Source of the DNA: Pseudodesulfovibrio alkaliphilus
GTDB lineage: Bacteria > Desulfobacterota > Desulfovibrionia > Desulfovibrionales > Desulfovibrionaceae
Reading direction: 5' to 3'
Length of the DNA stretch: 64,000 bases
NCBI RefSeq assembly: GCF_009729555.1
Contig: NZ_WODC01000002.1
Coordinates: 186,001-250,000, forward strand
Part shown: positions 16,608 to 25,867 of the stretch, one piece after another
Numbering within the stretch: the stretch's first letter is position 1
How the letters are laid out: each line of letters starts with the position of its first letter
Made by a program: the position numbers and the translations under genes
The notes under the pieces: model-generated
The model's input: only the letters and a program-made list of their open reading frames with translations
Database searches by the model: none
Told to the model about the DNA's origin: nothing

Positions 16608-17615
16608 TCAGATGCGGCCTTCCTCCACGGCGTGGCAGGCCACCACCGTGCCGCTGGGCAGGGTGTGCGTGGCCGGAATTTCGCGGCGGCAACGATTGTC
16701 GGCGTGAGGGCAGCGGCCGTGGAAGACGCAGCCCGGAGGAAGGTTGATGGGGGTGGGCACGTCGCCGGAGAGTTTGACATGGCCGCCCGCCCGCCCGCCG
16801 AGGCGCGGGATGGCCGAGAGCAGGGCCTGTGTATAGGGATGGCGCGGGTTGGTGAACAGCTCTTTGGCTGTGGCCAACTCGCAGACGCAACCGAGGTACA
16901 TGACCGCAACCCGGGTGGAGATGTGCTGGACCACGCTTAAGTCGTGGCTGATGAAGAGGTAGGTCAGGCCGAGTTTTTCCTGGGCGTCCATGAGCAGGTT
17001 GAGAACCTGCGCCTGGATGGAGACATCAAGGGCGGCAATGGGTTCGTCGGCCACGATGAACTCCGGCCCCACCACCAGGGCGCGGGCGATGGAGATGCGC
17101 TGGCGCTGCCCTCCCGAGAACTCATGGGGAAAGTTGGTGGCCCAGACCGGGTCCACGCCCACCTGACGCATGACCTCGGCCACCCGGTCGGCAACCTCGT
17201 CCCGGTTGAGGGAGGGATTGTGGAACCGCACAGGCTCTTCCAGAATCTGGCGCACGGTCATGCGCGGATTCAGCGAGGCGTAGGGGTCCTGAAAGACCAT
17301 CTGCATCCGGGTGCGGTAGGGGAGCATGGACGAGGAGTCGAGGTGATCGATGCGCTCGCCTCGGTAGAGTATCTCGCCTCGGTTGGGCCGGTACAGTCCC
17401 ATGACCGTGCGGGCCAGGGTGGACTTGCCGCAGCCGGATTCGCCTACCACGCTCAAGGTTTCGCCGGGGAGGACGTTCAAGGATACGCCATTGACCGCCT
17501 TGACCACGGTGCGCTGGCGCGTCAGCCTGCCTCCCCGGAATTTCAACTGGTCGAGCAGGGAGCCGGAGATGTCGAAGTGCTTGTCGATGTCTTTGATTTC
17601 AAGGATCGGCTGCAT
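16608..17615 (-). CDS. Peptide ABC transporter ATP-binding protein (OppF/DppF type)
   Basis: 335 residues. Walker A is GESGCGKST, the signature is FSGGQRQRISIARAL, and Walker B is FIVADEP. The C-terminal Cys-rich oligopeptide-transporter tail (PPGCVFHGRCPHADNRC) is typical of OppF/DppF. It is the last gene of the minus-strand oppA-B-C-D-F array; its ATG lies two bases after the previous stop, with GGAGGGATG as ribosome site. It powers import together with its neighbour. Substrate class (di- or oligopeptide) is not resolved. Confidence 0.94.
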   Translation of the reverse strand: MQPILEIKDIDKHFDISGSLLDQLKFRGGRLTRQRTVVKAVNGVSLNVLPGETLSVVGESGCGKSTLARTVMGLYRPNRGEILYRGERIDHLDSSSMLPYRTRMQMVFQDPYASLNPRMTVRQILEEPVRFHNPSLNRDEVADRVAEVMRQVGVDPVWATNFPHEFSGGQRQRISIARALVVGPEFIVADEPIAALDVSIQAQVLNLLMDAQEKLGLTYLFISHDLSVVQHISTRVAVMYLGCVCELATAKELFTNPRHPYTQALLSAIPRLGGRAGGHVKLSGDVPTPINLPPGCVFHGRCPHADNRCRREIPATHTLPSGTVVACHAVEEGRI

Positions 17616-17617
17616 GG

Positions 17618-18589
17618 TCACATCCCTCCCTGGCGCACGAAACAGGCGACCTGACTGCCGTCTTCCGGCGCAGTGAGCAGGGGGATTTCGTGAAGGCATT
17701 TGTCGATGCGCACCGTGCAGCGCGGCTGGAAGGGACAGCCTGAGGGCATGTCGCGCAGTGAGGGCATCATGCCCGGAATCTGGTTGAGTCGTCTGGCGCC
17801 GCCAGCCATCTGCGGCAGGGCCTGGATCAGGCCCTGGGTGTAAGGATGCCGGGGGTTGTCGATGATCTGTCGGGTGGGGCCGATCTCCACCACCTTGCCC
17901 GCGTAGAGTACCGCGATGCGCTGGGTGACTTCCGAAACCACAGCCAGATCGTGGGTGATCAGGATGAGCCCCATGTTTTCCGTTTCGCACAGCTCAAGAA
18001 GCAGGTCCATTATCTCCGCCTGAATGGTCACGTCCAGTGCCGTGGTCGGTTCGTCGGCGATGATCAGGTTCGGATTGGTCAACAACGAGATGGCGATGAC
18101 GATGCGCTGACGCATGCCCCCGGAGAACTCGTGGGGATACTGGTTCAGGCGTTTTTCCGGCGAGGGGATGTAGACCTTGCGCAGCTTGTCGAGGCAGATG
18201 GCCTCCGCCTCCTTGTCCGAGACGTTGCGGTGGGCGTGGATGGTCTCCTTCATCTGGGTGCCGATGGTCAGGACAGGATTGAGGGTCATCATCGGGTCCT
18301 GGAAGATCATGGAGATGCGGTCGCCCCGGATTTTGCGCATTTGTTCACAGGAATATTTGGAGATGTCCTGGTTGTTGAAGATGATCTGGCCACCAGTGAT
18401 CCGGCCCGGTTTGGAGATAAGATTGATGATGGAGAATCCGAGCACGGATTTGCCCGCGCCCGATTCACCGACGATACCGAGGCGCTCGCCCTTGTTTATG
18501 GTCAGGGTCACGTCGCGCAAGGCTCGGACCATGCCCGAGCGCAGAGCGAAATCGACCCGCAGGTTCTTTATTTCGATGAGCGGTTCCAT
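17618..18589 (-). CDS. Peptide ABC transporter ATP-binding protein (OppD/DppD type)
   Basis: 323 residues. Walker A is GESGAGKSV, the signature is FSGGMRQRIVIAISL, Walker B is LIIADEP, and the C-terminal oligopeptide-family Cys tail is PSGCPFQPRC. It pairs with the downstream OppF-like ATPase to drive the two permeases. It starts 3 bp after the OppC-like gene. Confidence 0.94.
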   Translation of the reverse strand: MEPLIEIKNLRVDFALRSGMVRALRDVTLTINKGERLGIVGESGAGKSVLGFSIINLISKPGRITGGQIIFNNQDISKYSCEQMRKIRGDRISMIFQDPMMTLNPVLTIGTQMKETIHAHRNVSDKEAEAICLDKLRKVYIPSPEKRLNQYPHEFSGGMRQRIVIAISLLTNPNLIIADEPTTALDVTIQAEIMDLLLELCETENMGLILITHDLAVVSEVTQRIAVLYAGKVVEIGPTRQIIDNPRHPYTQGLIQALPQMAGGARRLNQIPGMMPSLRDMPSGCPFQPRCTVRIDKCLHEIPLLTAPEDGSQVACFVRQGGM

Positions 18590-18592
18590 GGT

Positions 18593-19510
18593 CTACCCCT
18601 TGTACAGTTTGGGGTTGAGGAAGTCCCGGAGCCAGTCGCCAAGGAGGTTGATGACCAGGATCAGGGTGACGAGCAGGATGCCGGGGAAAGTGGTGATCCA
18701 CCATGAACCCGAGAAGATGTATTGGAATCCCGCTGTGATCAGGGAGCCGAGTGAGGGCTGCGTCACCGGCATGCCAAGACCGAGAAAGGAGAGGGCCGCC
18801 TCGCTCATGATGGCGTTGGCCACCTGCACGGTGGAGATGACCAGTACCGGCGAAAGGGTGTTGGGCAGGATGTGGCGCCACATGATGCGTGTTTTTGGCA
18901 GACCGATGACCCGCGCTGCCTCAACGTATTCCTTCCGCCGCTCGGCCAGCACCGAGGCGCGTACAGTGCGGGCATACTGAGGCCACTCGGCAAGGCCGAT
19001 GATGACGATGAGCAACGGCACGGCGACCTTGTTATACCCGGCCACGCCGAAAACGGTCTGGACGATGGCTCCGATGAAGATGGCGACCATGTAGGTGGAG
19101 AACGAGAGCTGCACGTCGGCTATGCGCATCAGGATGGTGTCGAGGCGCCGGATATAGCCGGAAAGCAGCCCTACCACAATGCCGATGGCCGCCTGCAGAC
19201 AGACCGCACCGACGCCGATGATCAACGAGACGCGCATACCGTAGAGCATGGTGGAGAGAATGTCGCGGCCCTGGGAGTCTGTGCCGAGGAGGAACTTGGC
19301 ATCGCCCTTGTCGGACCACGAGGGTGGGGTCCGGGCGTCCATGACGTTGATGGTGCGGGTGTCGTAGGGATTGTGGGGGGCGATGACGGGCGCGGCAAAG
19401 GCGGAAAACACCAGCGTGGTCAGGATGATGAAGCTGCACAGCGCCACAGGGTCGCGCAGGAAGCTGTGGAGCATGTAGGATTCCTTGAAGCGGGTCCAAC
19501 TGGTCTGCAT
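18593..19510 (-). CDS. Peptide ABC transporter permease (OppC/DppC type)
   Basis: 305 residues with about six transmembrane helices; an N-terminal OppC-type segment precedes the permease core. The ATPase-contact loop is EYVEAARVIGLPKTRIMWRHILPN. The start at 19510 uses GGAGG and overlaps the upstream stop (TAATG). Confidence 0.93.
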   Translation of the reverse strand: MQTSWTRFKESYMLHSFLRDPVALCSFIILTTLVFSAFAAPVIAPHNPYDTRTINVMDARTPPSWSDKGDAKFLLGTDSQGRDILSTMLYGMRVSLIIGVGAVCLQAAIGIVVGLLSGYIRRLDTILMRIADVQLSFSTYMVAIFIGAIVQTVFGVAGYNKVAVPLLIVIIGLAEWPQYARTVRASVLAERRKEYVEAARVIGLPKTRIMWRHILPNTLSPVLVISTVQVANAIMSEAALSFLGLGMPVTQPSLGSLITAGFQYIFSGSWWITTFPGILLVTLILVINLLGDWLRDFLNPKLYKG

Positions 19511-20487
19511 TACTTCCTCCCCGCCACGCGCACCGTGGGATTGACAAGACCGTAGATGATGTCCACCGCCGTGTTGACCAGCACGAAGACGAAGCCGACA
19601 AAGACGAGGTAGGCGACCATCAGCGAGGTGTCGGAGCGCTCCACCGACTCGATGAACATGGAGCCCATGCCCTGCCACTGAAAGACCGTCTCGGTCAAAA
19701 TGGTGAAGGCGACCATGATGCCAAGCTGCACACCGCCCACGGTGATGACCGGCAACAGCGTGTTCTTGAAGGCGTGGACCCACCAGACGCGGCGGGGTTT
19801 AAGGCCTTTTGCCCAAGCGTATTTGACATATTCGCTCTCAAGAACCTCCATCATCTCCGAGCGGATGAGGCGGATGAAAAGCGGTAGCATGATGGACGAG
19901 AGGGCGATGGAAGGCATGATCAGGTGCAGCAGGCCGTCCACGGTGAGCAGGCCGGTGTCCCACCAGCCGAAGAGGAGCACGGTTTCGCCCCGGCCGAACG
20001 AGGGCAGCCATTTCAATTCCACCGAGAAAATGTAGATGAGCAGAATGGCCGTGAGAAAGACCGGCATGGATACGCCGACAATGGACCCGCTCATGATGAA
20101 CCGGCTGAAGAGGGTCTTTGGCCTGATGGCTGCGTAGATGCCAAGGGGCACGGAGAGCAGCACGATGATCAGGGAGGCGCAGAAAACAAGTTCCAGCGTG
20201 GCCGGGGCCTTTTTGATGATCACTTCCGAGGCGGGGCGCTTGAAGAAATAGCTCTGCCCCAGGTCGCCCTGGACCGCTGCGCCCAGAAAACGGACATACT
20301 GGATCATGAAGGGATCGTTGAGGCCCAGCTTCTGACGGATTTCCGCCCGTTCGGCCGGTGTGACCCGCTGGCCCACGAGGTCGCGGACCGGGTCGCCGAA
20401 ATTGTGCTTGATGGCGAATCCGATGAAGCTGATGATCAGCATGACGATCACCGCCTGAAGGATTCGTTTTATGGCGAATGCGAACAT
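19510..20487 (-). CDS. Peptide ABC transporter permease (OppB/DppB type)
   Basis: 325 residues with six helices. It begins with the OppB hallmark MFAFAIKRILQAVIVMLIISF and an extended periplasmic loop (GDPVRDLVGQRVTPAERAEIR). The coupling loop is EYVKYAWAKGLKPRRVWWVHAFKN. It is separated from the upstream binding-protein gene by 140 bp containing a strong hairpin; the remaining opp genes follow with overlaps or tiny gaps. Confidence 0.93.
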   Translation of the reverse strand: MFAFAIKRILQAVIVMLIISFIGFAIKHNFGDPVRDLVGQRVTPAERAEIRQKLGLNDPFMIQYVRFLGAAVQGDLGQSYFFKRPASEVIIKKAPATLELVFCASLIIVLLSVPLGIYAAIRPKTLFSRFIMSGSIVGVSMPVFLTAILLIYIFSVELKWLPSFGRGETVLLFGWWDTGLLTVDGLLHLIMPSIALSSIMLPLFIRLIRSEMMEVLESEYVKYAWAKGLKPRRVWWVHAFKNTLLPVITVGGVQLGIMVAFTILTETVFQWQGMGSMFIESVERSDTSLMVAYLVFVGFVFVLVNTAVDIIYGLVNPTVRVAGRK

Positions 20488-20556
20488 GGTTTCTCGTTTG
20501 ATGGTGGCGTTTTCTGGTCCGGGGGATGCCGTTTTGGCCGCGTCCGGGCGTCGTCA

Positions 20557-20589
20557 AAGGGGAACCCCGGTCAGGCCAGGGTTCCCCTT
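20557..20589 (-). terminator. Intra-operon hairpin between binding-protein and permease genes
   Basis: A perfect 11-bp stem, AAGGGGAACCC (20557-20567) with GGGTTCCCCTT (20579-20589), followed on the minus strand by TT then GACG. The T-run is short, so it may be a partial terminator or an mRNA 3'-end stabiliser giving more binding protein than permease. Confidence 0.65.
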
Positions 20590-20627
20590 ATGTGTCTTTT
20601 GCGTCGTTGGCAAGTGCGGCCCGAAGG

Positions 20628-22262
20628 CTACTCGACGATCAGGTCTCCGAAGTACGGGAAGTCCATGACATTCACGATCTCTTCGGTATTCATGTTGCTC
20701 TTGGAGGCCCAGGAGAGGTTCTGCCAGTGCAGGGGAATGTACCCGGCCTCGTCGTACTGGATCTTTTCCACTTCCTGGAGCATGGCGGCGCGCTTGTCCA
20801 GATCGGTCTCGGTCTGTGCGGCCAGGGTCAGCTCGTCCACACGTGGGTTGCAGTAGTTGCCGGAGTTGTACTGGCCGTAGCCGGTCTCAGCGTTGCGGCA
20901 CATGGACAGGAACTCGTAGAAGTTGCCGGAGTCCTCGGTATCTGCATGCCAGCCGATCATCTGGATGTCGGCCACCTGGGCGTCGAACTCGTCCCAGTAC
21001 TGGGCCTTGGGCATGGTCTTCAGGCTGATCTTGATGTTAAGCCGGGACATCATGGAAACGAAGGCCTCGGCGATCTTGGCATCGTTGACGTAGCGGTTGT
21101 TGGGGGCGATCATGGTCGCTTCAAAGCCGTTCGGGAAGCTTGACTCGGCCATCAGGGCCTGGGCCTTTTCCATGTCGAAACGGGGGGTCAGCTCGGGATT
21201 GTGGCCCATGTATCCGTCAGGGCTCATCTGGCCTGCGGCGGTGGCGAAGTTGTTCATGATCTTTTCGACCACGCCGTGGTTGTCATAGGCGTAGTCCATT
21301 GCCAGACGGACTTTGGGGTCCTTCAGGGCCGGGTTGCGTTCGCCGTTGAGCTGCATGGTGATGATGCGGGTGCCGGACATGGTGATCAGCTTGAGGCCCT
21401 GGGTATTGCCGATGCGGTCCAGATCCTGGGGCGGCACGGGCAAGATGAAGTCCACATCGCCGGAGAGCAGGGCGGCCACGCGGGTGGCATCGTTCTTGAT
21501 CGGGGTGAGGATGATCTCGTCCACATTGCCGCTCTTGTCCCAGTAGTCGGCAAAGCGGGTGAACACGGTTCGCACGCCCTGTTCTCGGGAGGTGACGGCA
21601 AACGGGCCGGTGCCGGACTCGTTCTCGTTGGCAAACGAGTAATCGGTCTTGACGATGCGGTCCTTTTCCAGCCCCTTGTCGTCGGTGCCGGTGTAGAACT
21701 GTTTGTCCATGGGGAAGATGTAGGTGGCCATGTTCAGGACCAGGCCGTAGGGCTTGGCCGTGATCAGATCAATGGTGTATGGGTCCACGATGTTGGCGCT
21801 CACGAAGGGCTCGAAGAGACCCTTGTAGTCCTCGCTTTTCTTGAGGCGCTCCAGGGTGAAGGCCACGTCCTCGGCCGTGAATTCATTGCCGGAGTGGAAT
21901 TTGACCCCCTTGCGCAGGAAAAAGCGCATGGTCAGGTCGTCGATACGCTCCCAGCGTTCAGCCAGCCGGGGAACGAAGTGCATGTCCTTGCTGTCGTAGC
22001 GGACCAGCGGATCGAAGACCATGTGCGAGAGTTGGAGCATGCCGCCTGAGAGCTGGACATGCGGGTCAAGGGACACCGGATCGGCGTCAATGGCCAGTTT
22101 CAGCGTCACTTTTTGCGGGGCGGCGGGTGCCTCGGGAGCGGCCTGCTGGGCCTGTTCCTTGGGTTGGTCGTTTCCGCATCCGGCCAGCAGCATGGCGCAC
22201 AGGGCGGTGGCGACAATGAACAGAGAGAAGGTGCTGGCGGATTTCTTCGGCAGCAGTTTCAT
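20628..22262 (-). CDS. Peptide ABC transporter substrate-binding lipoprotein (family 5)
   Basis: 544 residues. The lipoprotein signal ends at a lipobox LAGC, followed by a Gln/Ala/Pro-rich linker. The mature protein starts with the SBP-family-5 motif VTLKLAIDADPVSLDPHVQL and continues with the ERLKKSEDYKGLFEP-type domain. It captures peptides in the periplasm for the permease pair. The start at 22262 is supported by GGAGG. First gene of the operon, with its own promoter and an about 140-nt leader. Confidence 0.94.
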   Translation of the reverse strand: MKLLPKKSASTFSLFIVATALCAMLLAGCGNDQPKEQAQQAAPEAPAAPQKVTLKLAIDADPVSLDPHVQLSGGMLQLSHMVFDPLVRYDSKDMHFVPRLAERWERIDDLTMRFFLRKGVKFHSGNEFTAEDVAFTLERLKKSEDYKGLFEPFVSANIVDPYTIDLITAKPYGLVLNMATYIFPMDKQFYTGTDDKGLEKDRIVKTDYSFANENESGTGPFAVTSREQGVRTVFTRFADYWDKSGNVDEIILTPIKNDATRVAALLSGDVDFILPVPPQDLDRIGNTQGLKLITMSGTRIITMQLNGERNPALKDPKVRLAMDYAYDNHGVVEKIMNNFATAAGQMSPDGYMGHNPELTPRFDMEKAQALMAESSFPNGFEATMIAPNNRYVNDAKIAEAFVSMMSRLNIKISLKTMPKAQYWDEFDAQVADIQMIGWHADTEDSGNFYEFLSMCRNAETGYGQYNSGNYCNPRVDELTLAAQTETDLDKRAAMLQEVEKIQYDEAGYIPLHWQNLSWASKSNMNTEEIVNVMDFPYFGDLIVE

Positions 22263-22409
22263 GGGGATTCCTCCATTGTGATATGATACGCCTCGGCAGT
22301 GGGCGTACACCTGATCATTCCATGCCCTTGCCGTGAGTCGGCCCTGCTCCCGGGAGGCGGGTTGGCCTGGACCGGACAACGCGGTATAAGGGCGGACGAA
22401 AACGGGACA

Positions 22410-22438
22410 GTAATACACGCTTCACGGAATTTTAACAA
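22410..22438 (-). promoter_or_regulatory. Candidate promoter of the peptide transporter operon
   Basis: Minus strand: TTGTTA (22438-22433), 17-nt spacer, TATTAC (22415-22410). The predicted start near 22403 gives an about 140-nt untranslated leader before the binding-protein ATG. The leader contains CCTCCCGGGAGC-type symmetry, with no recognisable riboswitch. Confidence 0.5.
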
Positions 22439-22478
22439 TAGCGGGCGCAATGTTTGCGCAAGGGGTGTTTTGCGAATA

Positions 22479-22886
22479 ATGTTCAGTAAAGTTGTGTTAA
22501 ACACCTGTTTTACGATTTTTCTTCTTCTCGCCGCAGCGTGTGGCGCATCTTATGATGCTGCAACCGGGCTTTCGCCGGCAAAAAGTCTTGATCTGTACGG
22601 CGGGTTCGACTTTGTCGCGACCATCGAAAAGGGTGAGGTGCTGGCCCTGGACCTGCCAAAGCCCCTGAGGAGCGGCCACACGCTGGTGGGAGCGTCCTTT
22701 GACCCGACCGTGCTTCGGCTGGAGCGCTACCTGGAGCGAGACGGCGGGAGCGCCAGGTATCTCTTTACGGGTATGGAGAACGGCATGACCGACGTATTGA
22801 TCAAGATGCAGCCCCGGGAGGGCGGGGATGTCGTGGTTTATAAACGCGTCAGCATCACCGTGGGCGGACGTTCCGGTCTGTTCTGA
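22479..22886 (+). CDS. Small lipoprotein with an Ig-like/chagasin-like beta domain
   Basis: 135 residues. The N-terminal hydrophobic stretch ends in a lipobox-like AAAC, so it is probably an outer-membrane-directed lipoprotein. The rest looks all-beta: VLALDLPKPLRSGHTL, FDPTVLRLE, ARYLFTGMENGMTDVLIKM, VVVYKRVSITV. Its rhythm resembles chagasin-type cysteine-protease inhibitors (a late G-x-T-D/V-x-I strand and a Y-K-R before the last strand), but the NPTTG loop is absent, so this is only a fold suggestion. AAGGGG lies rather far (13 nt) upstream. It is convergent with the radical SAM gene. Confidence 0.6.
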   Translation: MFSKVVLNTCFTIFLLLAAACGASYDAATGLSPAKSLDLYGGFDFVATIEKGEVLALDLPKPLRSGHTLVGASFDPTVLRLERYLERDGGSARYLFTGMENGMTDVLIKMQPREGGDVVVYKRVSITVGGRSGLF

Positions 22887-22892
22887 GGTGGC

Positions 22893-25412
22893 TCAGGCGA
22901 ATCGCTGGGCTGTTTTGGTCAGGTTGAAGTCCAGGAGCGTGGCGCCATTGAGCACGGTCTGGATCAGAGCCAGCGGGCTGATGTAGCCCTCGCGCCAGTC
23001 GCAGGTCAGGGTTACGGTGTCGTCGGATGTGACGGCGCTTGCGACCATGGCCCGGATGTCAACGTCCTTGGTCCCTCGCTTTGTTTTCCTGGTGATCAAA
23101 AACTTGTCGGATTCCATGAATGCGGCCCATTGGGCCAGATGTTGCGGCGCATCGCGCAGCAGAAGCAGCTCAAAGTCCTCTATCACAGGTTGGGGCTGAC
23201 GTTTGCCCATGTCCAGCCGCTCGGTGCGCAGGGGTGACAGCCCTTCGGGCATGACCCGGTCAAGCCGGGCGGTGACTTCGTCGGGATCAAAGTCTTCGCG
23301 CAAGAAGATATTGATCCACTCCAGGCGGCTGGCCACGCCCACCGGCAGGGCCATGCCGAACGAGAGCCTGGGCATGGGATGAAATCCGGCCGAAAAGCTG
23401 AGCGGTAGTCCGGCCCGGCGCAGGGCGCGTTCAAATACGGCTTGAAGCTCAAGCTGGCTCAAAAAGGCGGCCGGGCCGGTCTTTTGGTACCAGATGCGGA
23501 AGTGGGCGGCGCGGATGGTCAGGTCCGGCTTGTCCAGCGAATAGGCTGGCTGCTCACCCTCCTGGTCTCGTTCGGTAAAGACCAGTCGGGGCCGGATGTT
23601 CTTGTGGGCCTGGGCGGTCAGGGTCGAGATGTGGTCGTCGTGTCCGCACACCCCGCAGTTGCGGCAGGCAGCGTAGCGACAGTCCTCGGTCACGCGTTCG
23701 GCCAGGGCGCGTTGGCGCTCGGTCAGCAGAAAGCGTCGGGTCAGCCCGCAGGAGAGATGGTCCCAGGGCAGGGGGGACTCGGGGTCGCGTGGGCCAGTGA
23801 ATTCATCCCAACTCAGGCCAAGCTCCTCGACAGCCTTGCGGTAAGGCCCAAGGGAGAGGTGGTCCTTCCAGCTTGAGAAGAGTGCTCCGTCGCGGTAGGC
23901 CTGTTCCACCACCTCGGCCAGCCGTCTGTCGCCTCGGGAGAAAAGCCCTTCAAGGGTGGTCATTTCCGGTTCATGGAATTTCAGGTTGATCCGCTTGTGG
24001 ACGCGGAATCCGTCGCGCAGACGGCCGATGCGGCGGCATATTTCATCGTAGGAAAGCTGGGGCTCCCACTGGAACGGGGTCTGGGGCTTGGGCACGAAAG
24101 GCGATACGGCCGCCGTGACCTGGAGTCGCTTGACGTGCCGACCGGCCGCATCGCGCACCTTGAGACAGAGGTCGACGATGGCGTCAAGGTCGGCATCGGT
24201 TTCTGTGGGCAAGCCGATCATGAAGTAGAGTTTGACGCCTTGCCAGCCGTTGTCGAACAGCAGGCGGACGTGGTCGATGAGTTCCTCCTCGGTCACGCCC
24301 TTGTTGATGACATCGCGCAGGCGCTGGCTGCCCGCCTCGGGTGCCAGGGTCGCGCCAGTGCGACGGATGGACGAGATGCGCTCCATGATGGGGGCCGAAA
24401 GGGAGCCCACACGCAGGGAGGGCAGCGAGATGGAGACCTGCTCGGCCGCGCATTTGTCGAAGCTGCGGGTGAAGAAAGTGTCCAGCGCCGAGAAATCGCC
24501 CGTGGACAGGGAGAGGATCGAGGTTTCCTCGTAGCCGGTTTCGGCCAGGCCTCGGGTGAGGATGTCGTCCAGGGTCTCCAGAGAGCGCTCTCGCACCGGG
24601 CGGTAGATCATGCCAGCCTGGCAGAAGCGGCAGCCCCGTGTGCAGCCGCGGGCGATCTCCATGGTCAGCCGGTCGTGGACCGCTCCGTAAGGCACGGCCG
24701 TACCGCGCGGGAACGGGGCCGCGTTCAGGTCTGCCACCACGGCCTTTTCCACCTTCTCGTATCCCTCCACCAGCGGCTTGAGGGGCATCCCCGGTCCCTG
24801 GTCTGCGAAAAAGGAGGGCACATAGATGCCGGGAATGTCGATGAGTCCGCGCAGCAGTTGCTCCCGGGATTCGCCGACATGCCGACTTTTCTCGATGCAG
24901 GCCAGGATGGCGGGCAGGGTTTCCTCGCCGTCTCCGAGGACCATGGCGTCGAAAAAAGGGGCCATGGGTTCCGCGTTGAAGGTGGAGCCTCCGCCCGCAA
25001 TGACCAGCGGGTGGGTTTCGTCGCGTTGGGCCGACCGGAGCGGGATGCCGCCAAGGTCGAGCATGTAAAGGACGTTGGTATAGCAGAGCTCGTGGGTCAG
25101 GCTGAAGGCGACGGCGTCCAGTTCGCCCAGAGGCGTGTCGGACTCCAGGGTGGCCAGAAAGACGCCGCGATCACGCAGGATGGCCGCAGTCTCGACGCAC
25201 GGGGCGTAGACGCGCTCGGCCCAGAATCGGGGATGGGCGTTGACCGCTTCGGAAAGAATGCGTTGTCCGAGATAGGACATGCCCACTTCGTACATGTCGG
25301 GAAAGGCCAGGGCACAGCGCACCGTCACCCGGGCCGGGTCCTTGCGGACAACGCCCCATTCGCTTCCGATGTAGCGGGAGGGGCGGGGCAGAATGGGCAG
25401 CAGTTCTTTCAT
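22893..25412 (-). CDS. B12-binding-like/radical SAM protein (TIGR03960) fused to a TIGR03936/DUF2344 domain
   Basis: 839 residues. An N-terminal B12-binding-like region (YEVGMSYLGQRIL, GGGSTFNAEPM) is followed by the radical SAM core with cluster cysteines C257, C261 and C264 (CTRGCRFC). A Cys-rich segment (CRYAACRNCGVCG) near residue 590 precedes the C-terminal TIGR03936 domain (FLSQLELQAVFERALRRAGLP). This composite is common in anaerobes and often lies near RNase E/G or ribosomal genes; its reaction is unproven. The start at 25412 fits homologue length but the ribosome site is weak; ATG 25448 is in frame. Confidence 0.87.
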   Translation of the reverse strand: MKELLPILPRPSRYIGSEWGVVRKDPARVTVRCALAFPDMYEVGMSYLGQRILSEAVNAHPRFWAERVYAPCVETAAILRDRGVFLATLESDTPLGELDAVAFSLTHELCYTNVLYMLDLGGIPLRSAQRDETHPLVIAGGGSTFNAEPMAPFFDAMVLGDGEETLPAILACIEKSRHVGESREQLLRGLIDIPGIYVPSFFADQGPGMPLKPLVEGYEKVEKAVVADLNAAPFPRGTAVPYGAVHDRLTMEIARGCTRGCRFCQAGMIYRPVRERSLETLDDILTRGLAETGYEETSILSLSTGDFSALDTFFTRSFDKCAAEQVSISLPSLRVGSLSAPIMERISSIRRTGATLAPEAGSQRLRDVINKGVTEEELIDHVRLLFDNGWQGVKLYFMIGLPTETDADLDAIVDLCLKVRDAAGRHVKRLQVTAAVSPFVPKPQTPFQWEPQLSYDEICRRIGRLRDGFRVHKRINLKFHEPEMTTLEGLFSRGDRRLAEVVEQAYRDGALFSSWKDHLSLGPYRKAVEELGLSWDEFTGPRDPESPLPWDHLSCGLTRRFLLTERQRALAERVTEDCRYAACRNCGVCGHDDHISTLTAQAHKNIRPRLVFTERDQEGEQPAYSLDKPDLTIRAAHFRIWYQKTGPAAFLSQLELQAVFERALRRAGLPLSFSAGFHPMPRLSFGMALPVGVASRLEWINIFLREDFDPDEVTARLDRVMPEGLSPLRTERLDMGKRQPQPVIEDFELLLLRDAPQHLAQWAAFMESDKFLITRKTKRGTKDVDIRAMVASAVTSDDTVTLTCDWREGYISPLALIQTVLNGATLLDFNLTKTAQRFA

Positions 25413-25450
25413 ATGTATGCGCCGTGTCCTTGGTGCGGGTATGAACAAGA

Positions 25451-25484
25451 AACGGGGCCTGTCCGTTCAAGAACCGGCCCCGTT
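25451..25484 (-). terminator. Terminator of the small Sm-like gene
   Basis: AACGGGGCC (25451-25459) pairs with GGCCCCGTT (25476-25484). On the minus strand the stem is followed by TCTTGTTC. It lies 27 bp after the stop of the 107-residue gene. Confidence 0.7.
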
Positions 25485-25510
25485 CCCCTCAGGTGTCAAA
25501 AGGAAGGCGA

Positions 25511-25834
25511 TCAGCCCAGATTGAGCCCGCCGCCCGCACCCGAGAGATCGAGCCCGCCGCTGGACAGGGAGATGTTGGTGGCAGCCTCGATGTATTTGGT
25601 CTTCAACTCCTCGGGGCAGTACTTGTACTCGAAGAGGACGTGATCCATGGAAATCTCGCCGTGCATTTCCTGGTCAAAGGGGTAGCCGAAGGGCAGGAGC
25701 ACCATCTGTGTTCCCTGCTGGGTGGGCATGGCCTGAATGGTCGCGGGCTCTTCAATGGTCTTGGCCTCGGTGTTGAACTTGCCGATGACCATATCGCCGC
25801 TGACGAGTTTGACCAGCCTGATGTCGTAGCTCAT
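25511..25834 (-). CDS. Small Sm-like (LSm-fold) conserved hypothetical protein
   Basis: 107 residues. The segment VKLVSGDMVIGKFN ... PATIQAMPTQQGTQMVLLPFGYPF reads like a short five-strand Sm-like barrel (a G-x-x-V/I-x-G strand followed by an L-x-P-F strand), as in small LSm-type proteins of phages and deltaproteobacteria. The acidic/Tyr-rich region EYKYCPEEL and the Gly/Leu-rich tail (SSGGLDLSGAGGG) are probably flexible. No catalytic motif. It has its own promoter, a strong GGAGACG ribosome site and a terminator, so it is monocistronic. Confidence 0.6.
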   Translation of the reverse strand: MSYDIRLVKLVSGDMVIGKFNTEAKTIEEPATIQAMPTQQGTQMVLLPFGYPFDQEMHGEISMDHVLFEYKYCPEELKTKYIEAATNISLSSGGLDLSGAGGGLNLG

Positions 25835-25867
25835 GGATGCGTCTCCTTGGTGTTGTGGGTGGCCTTT

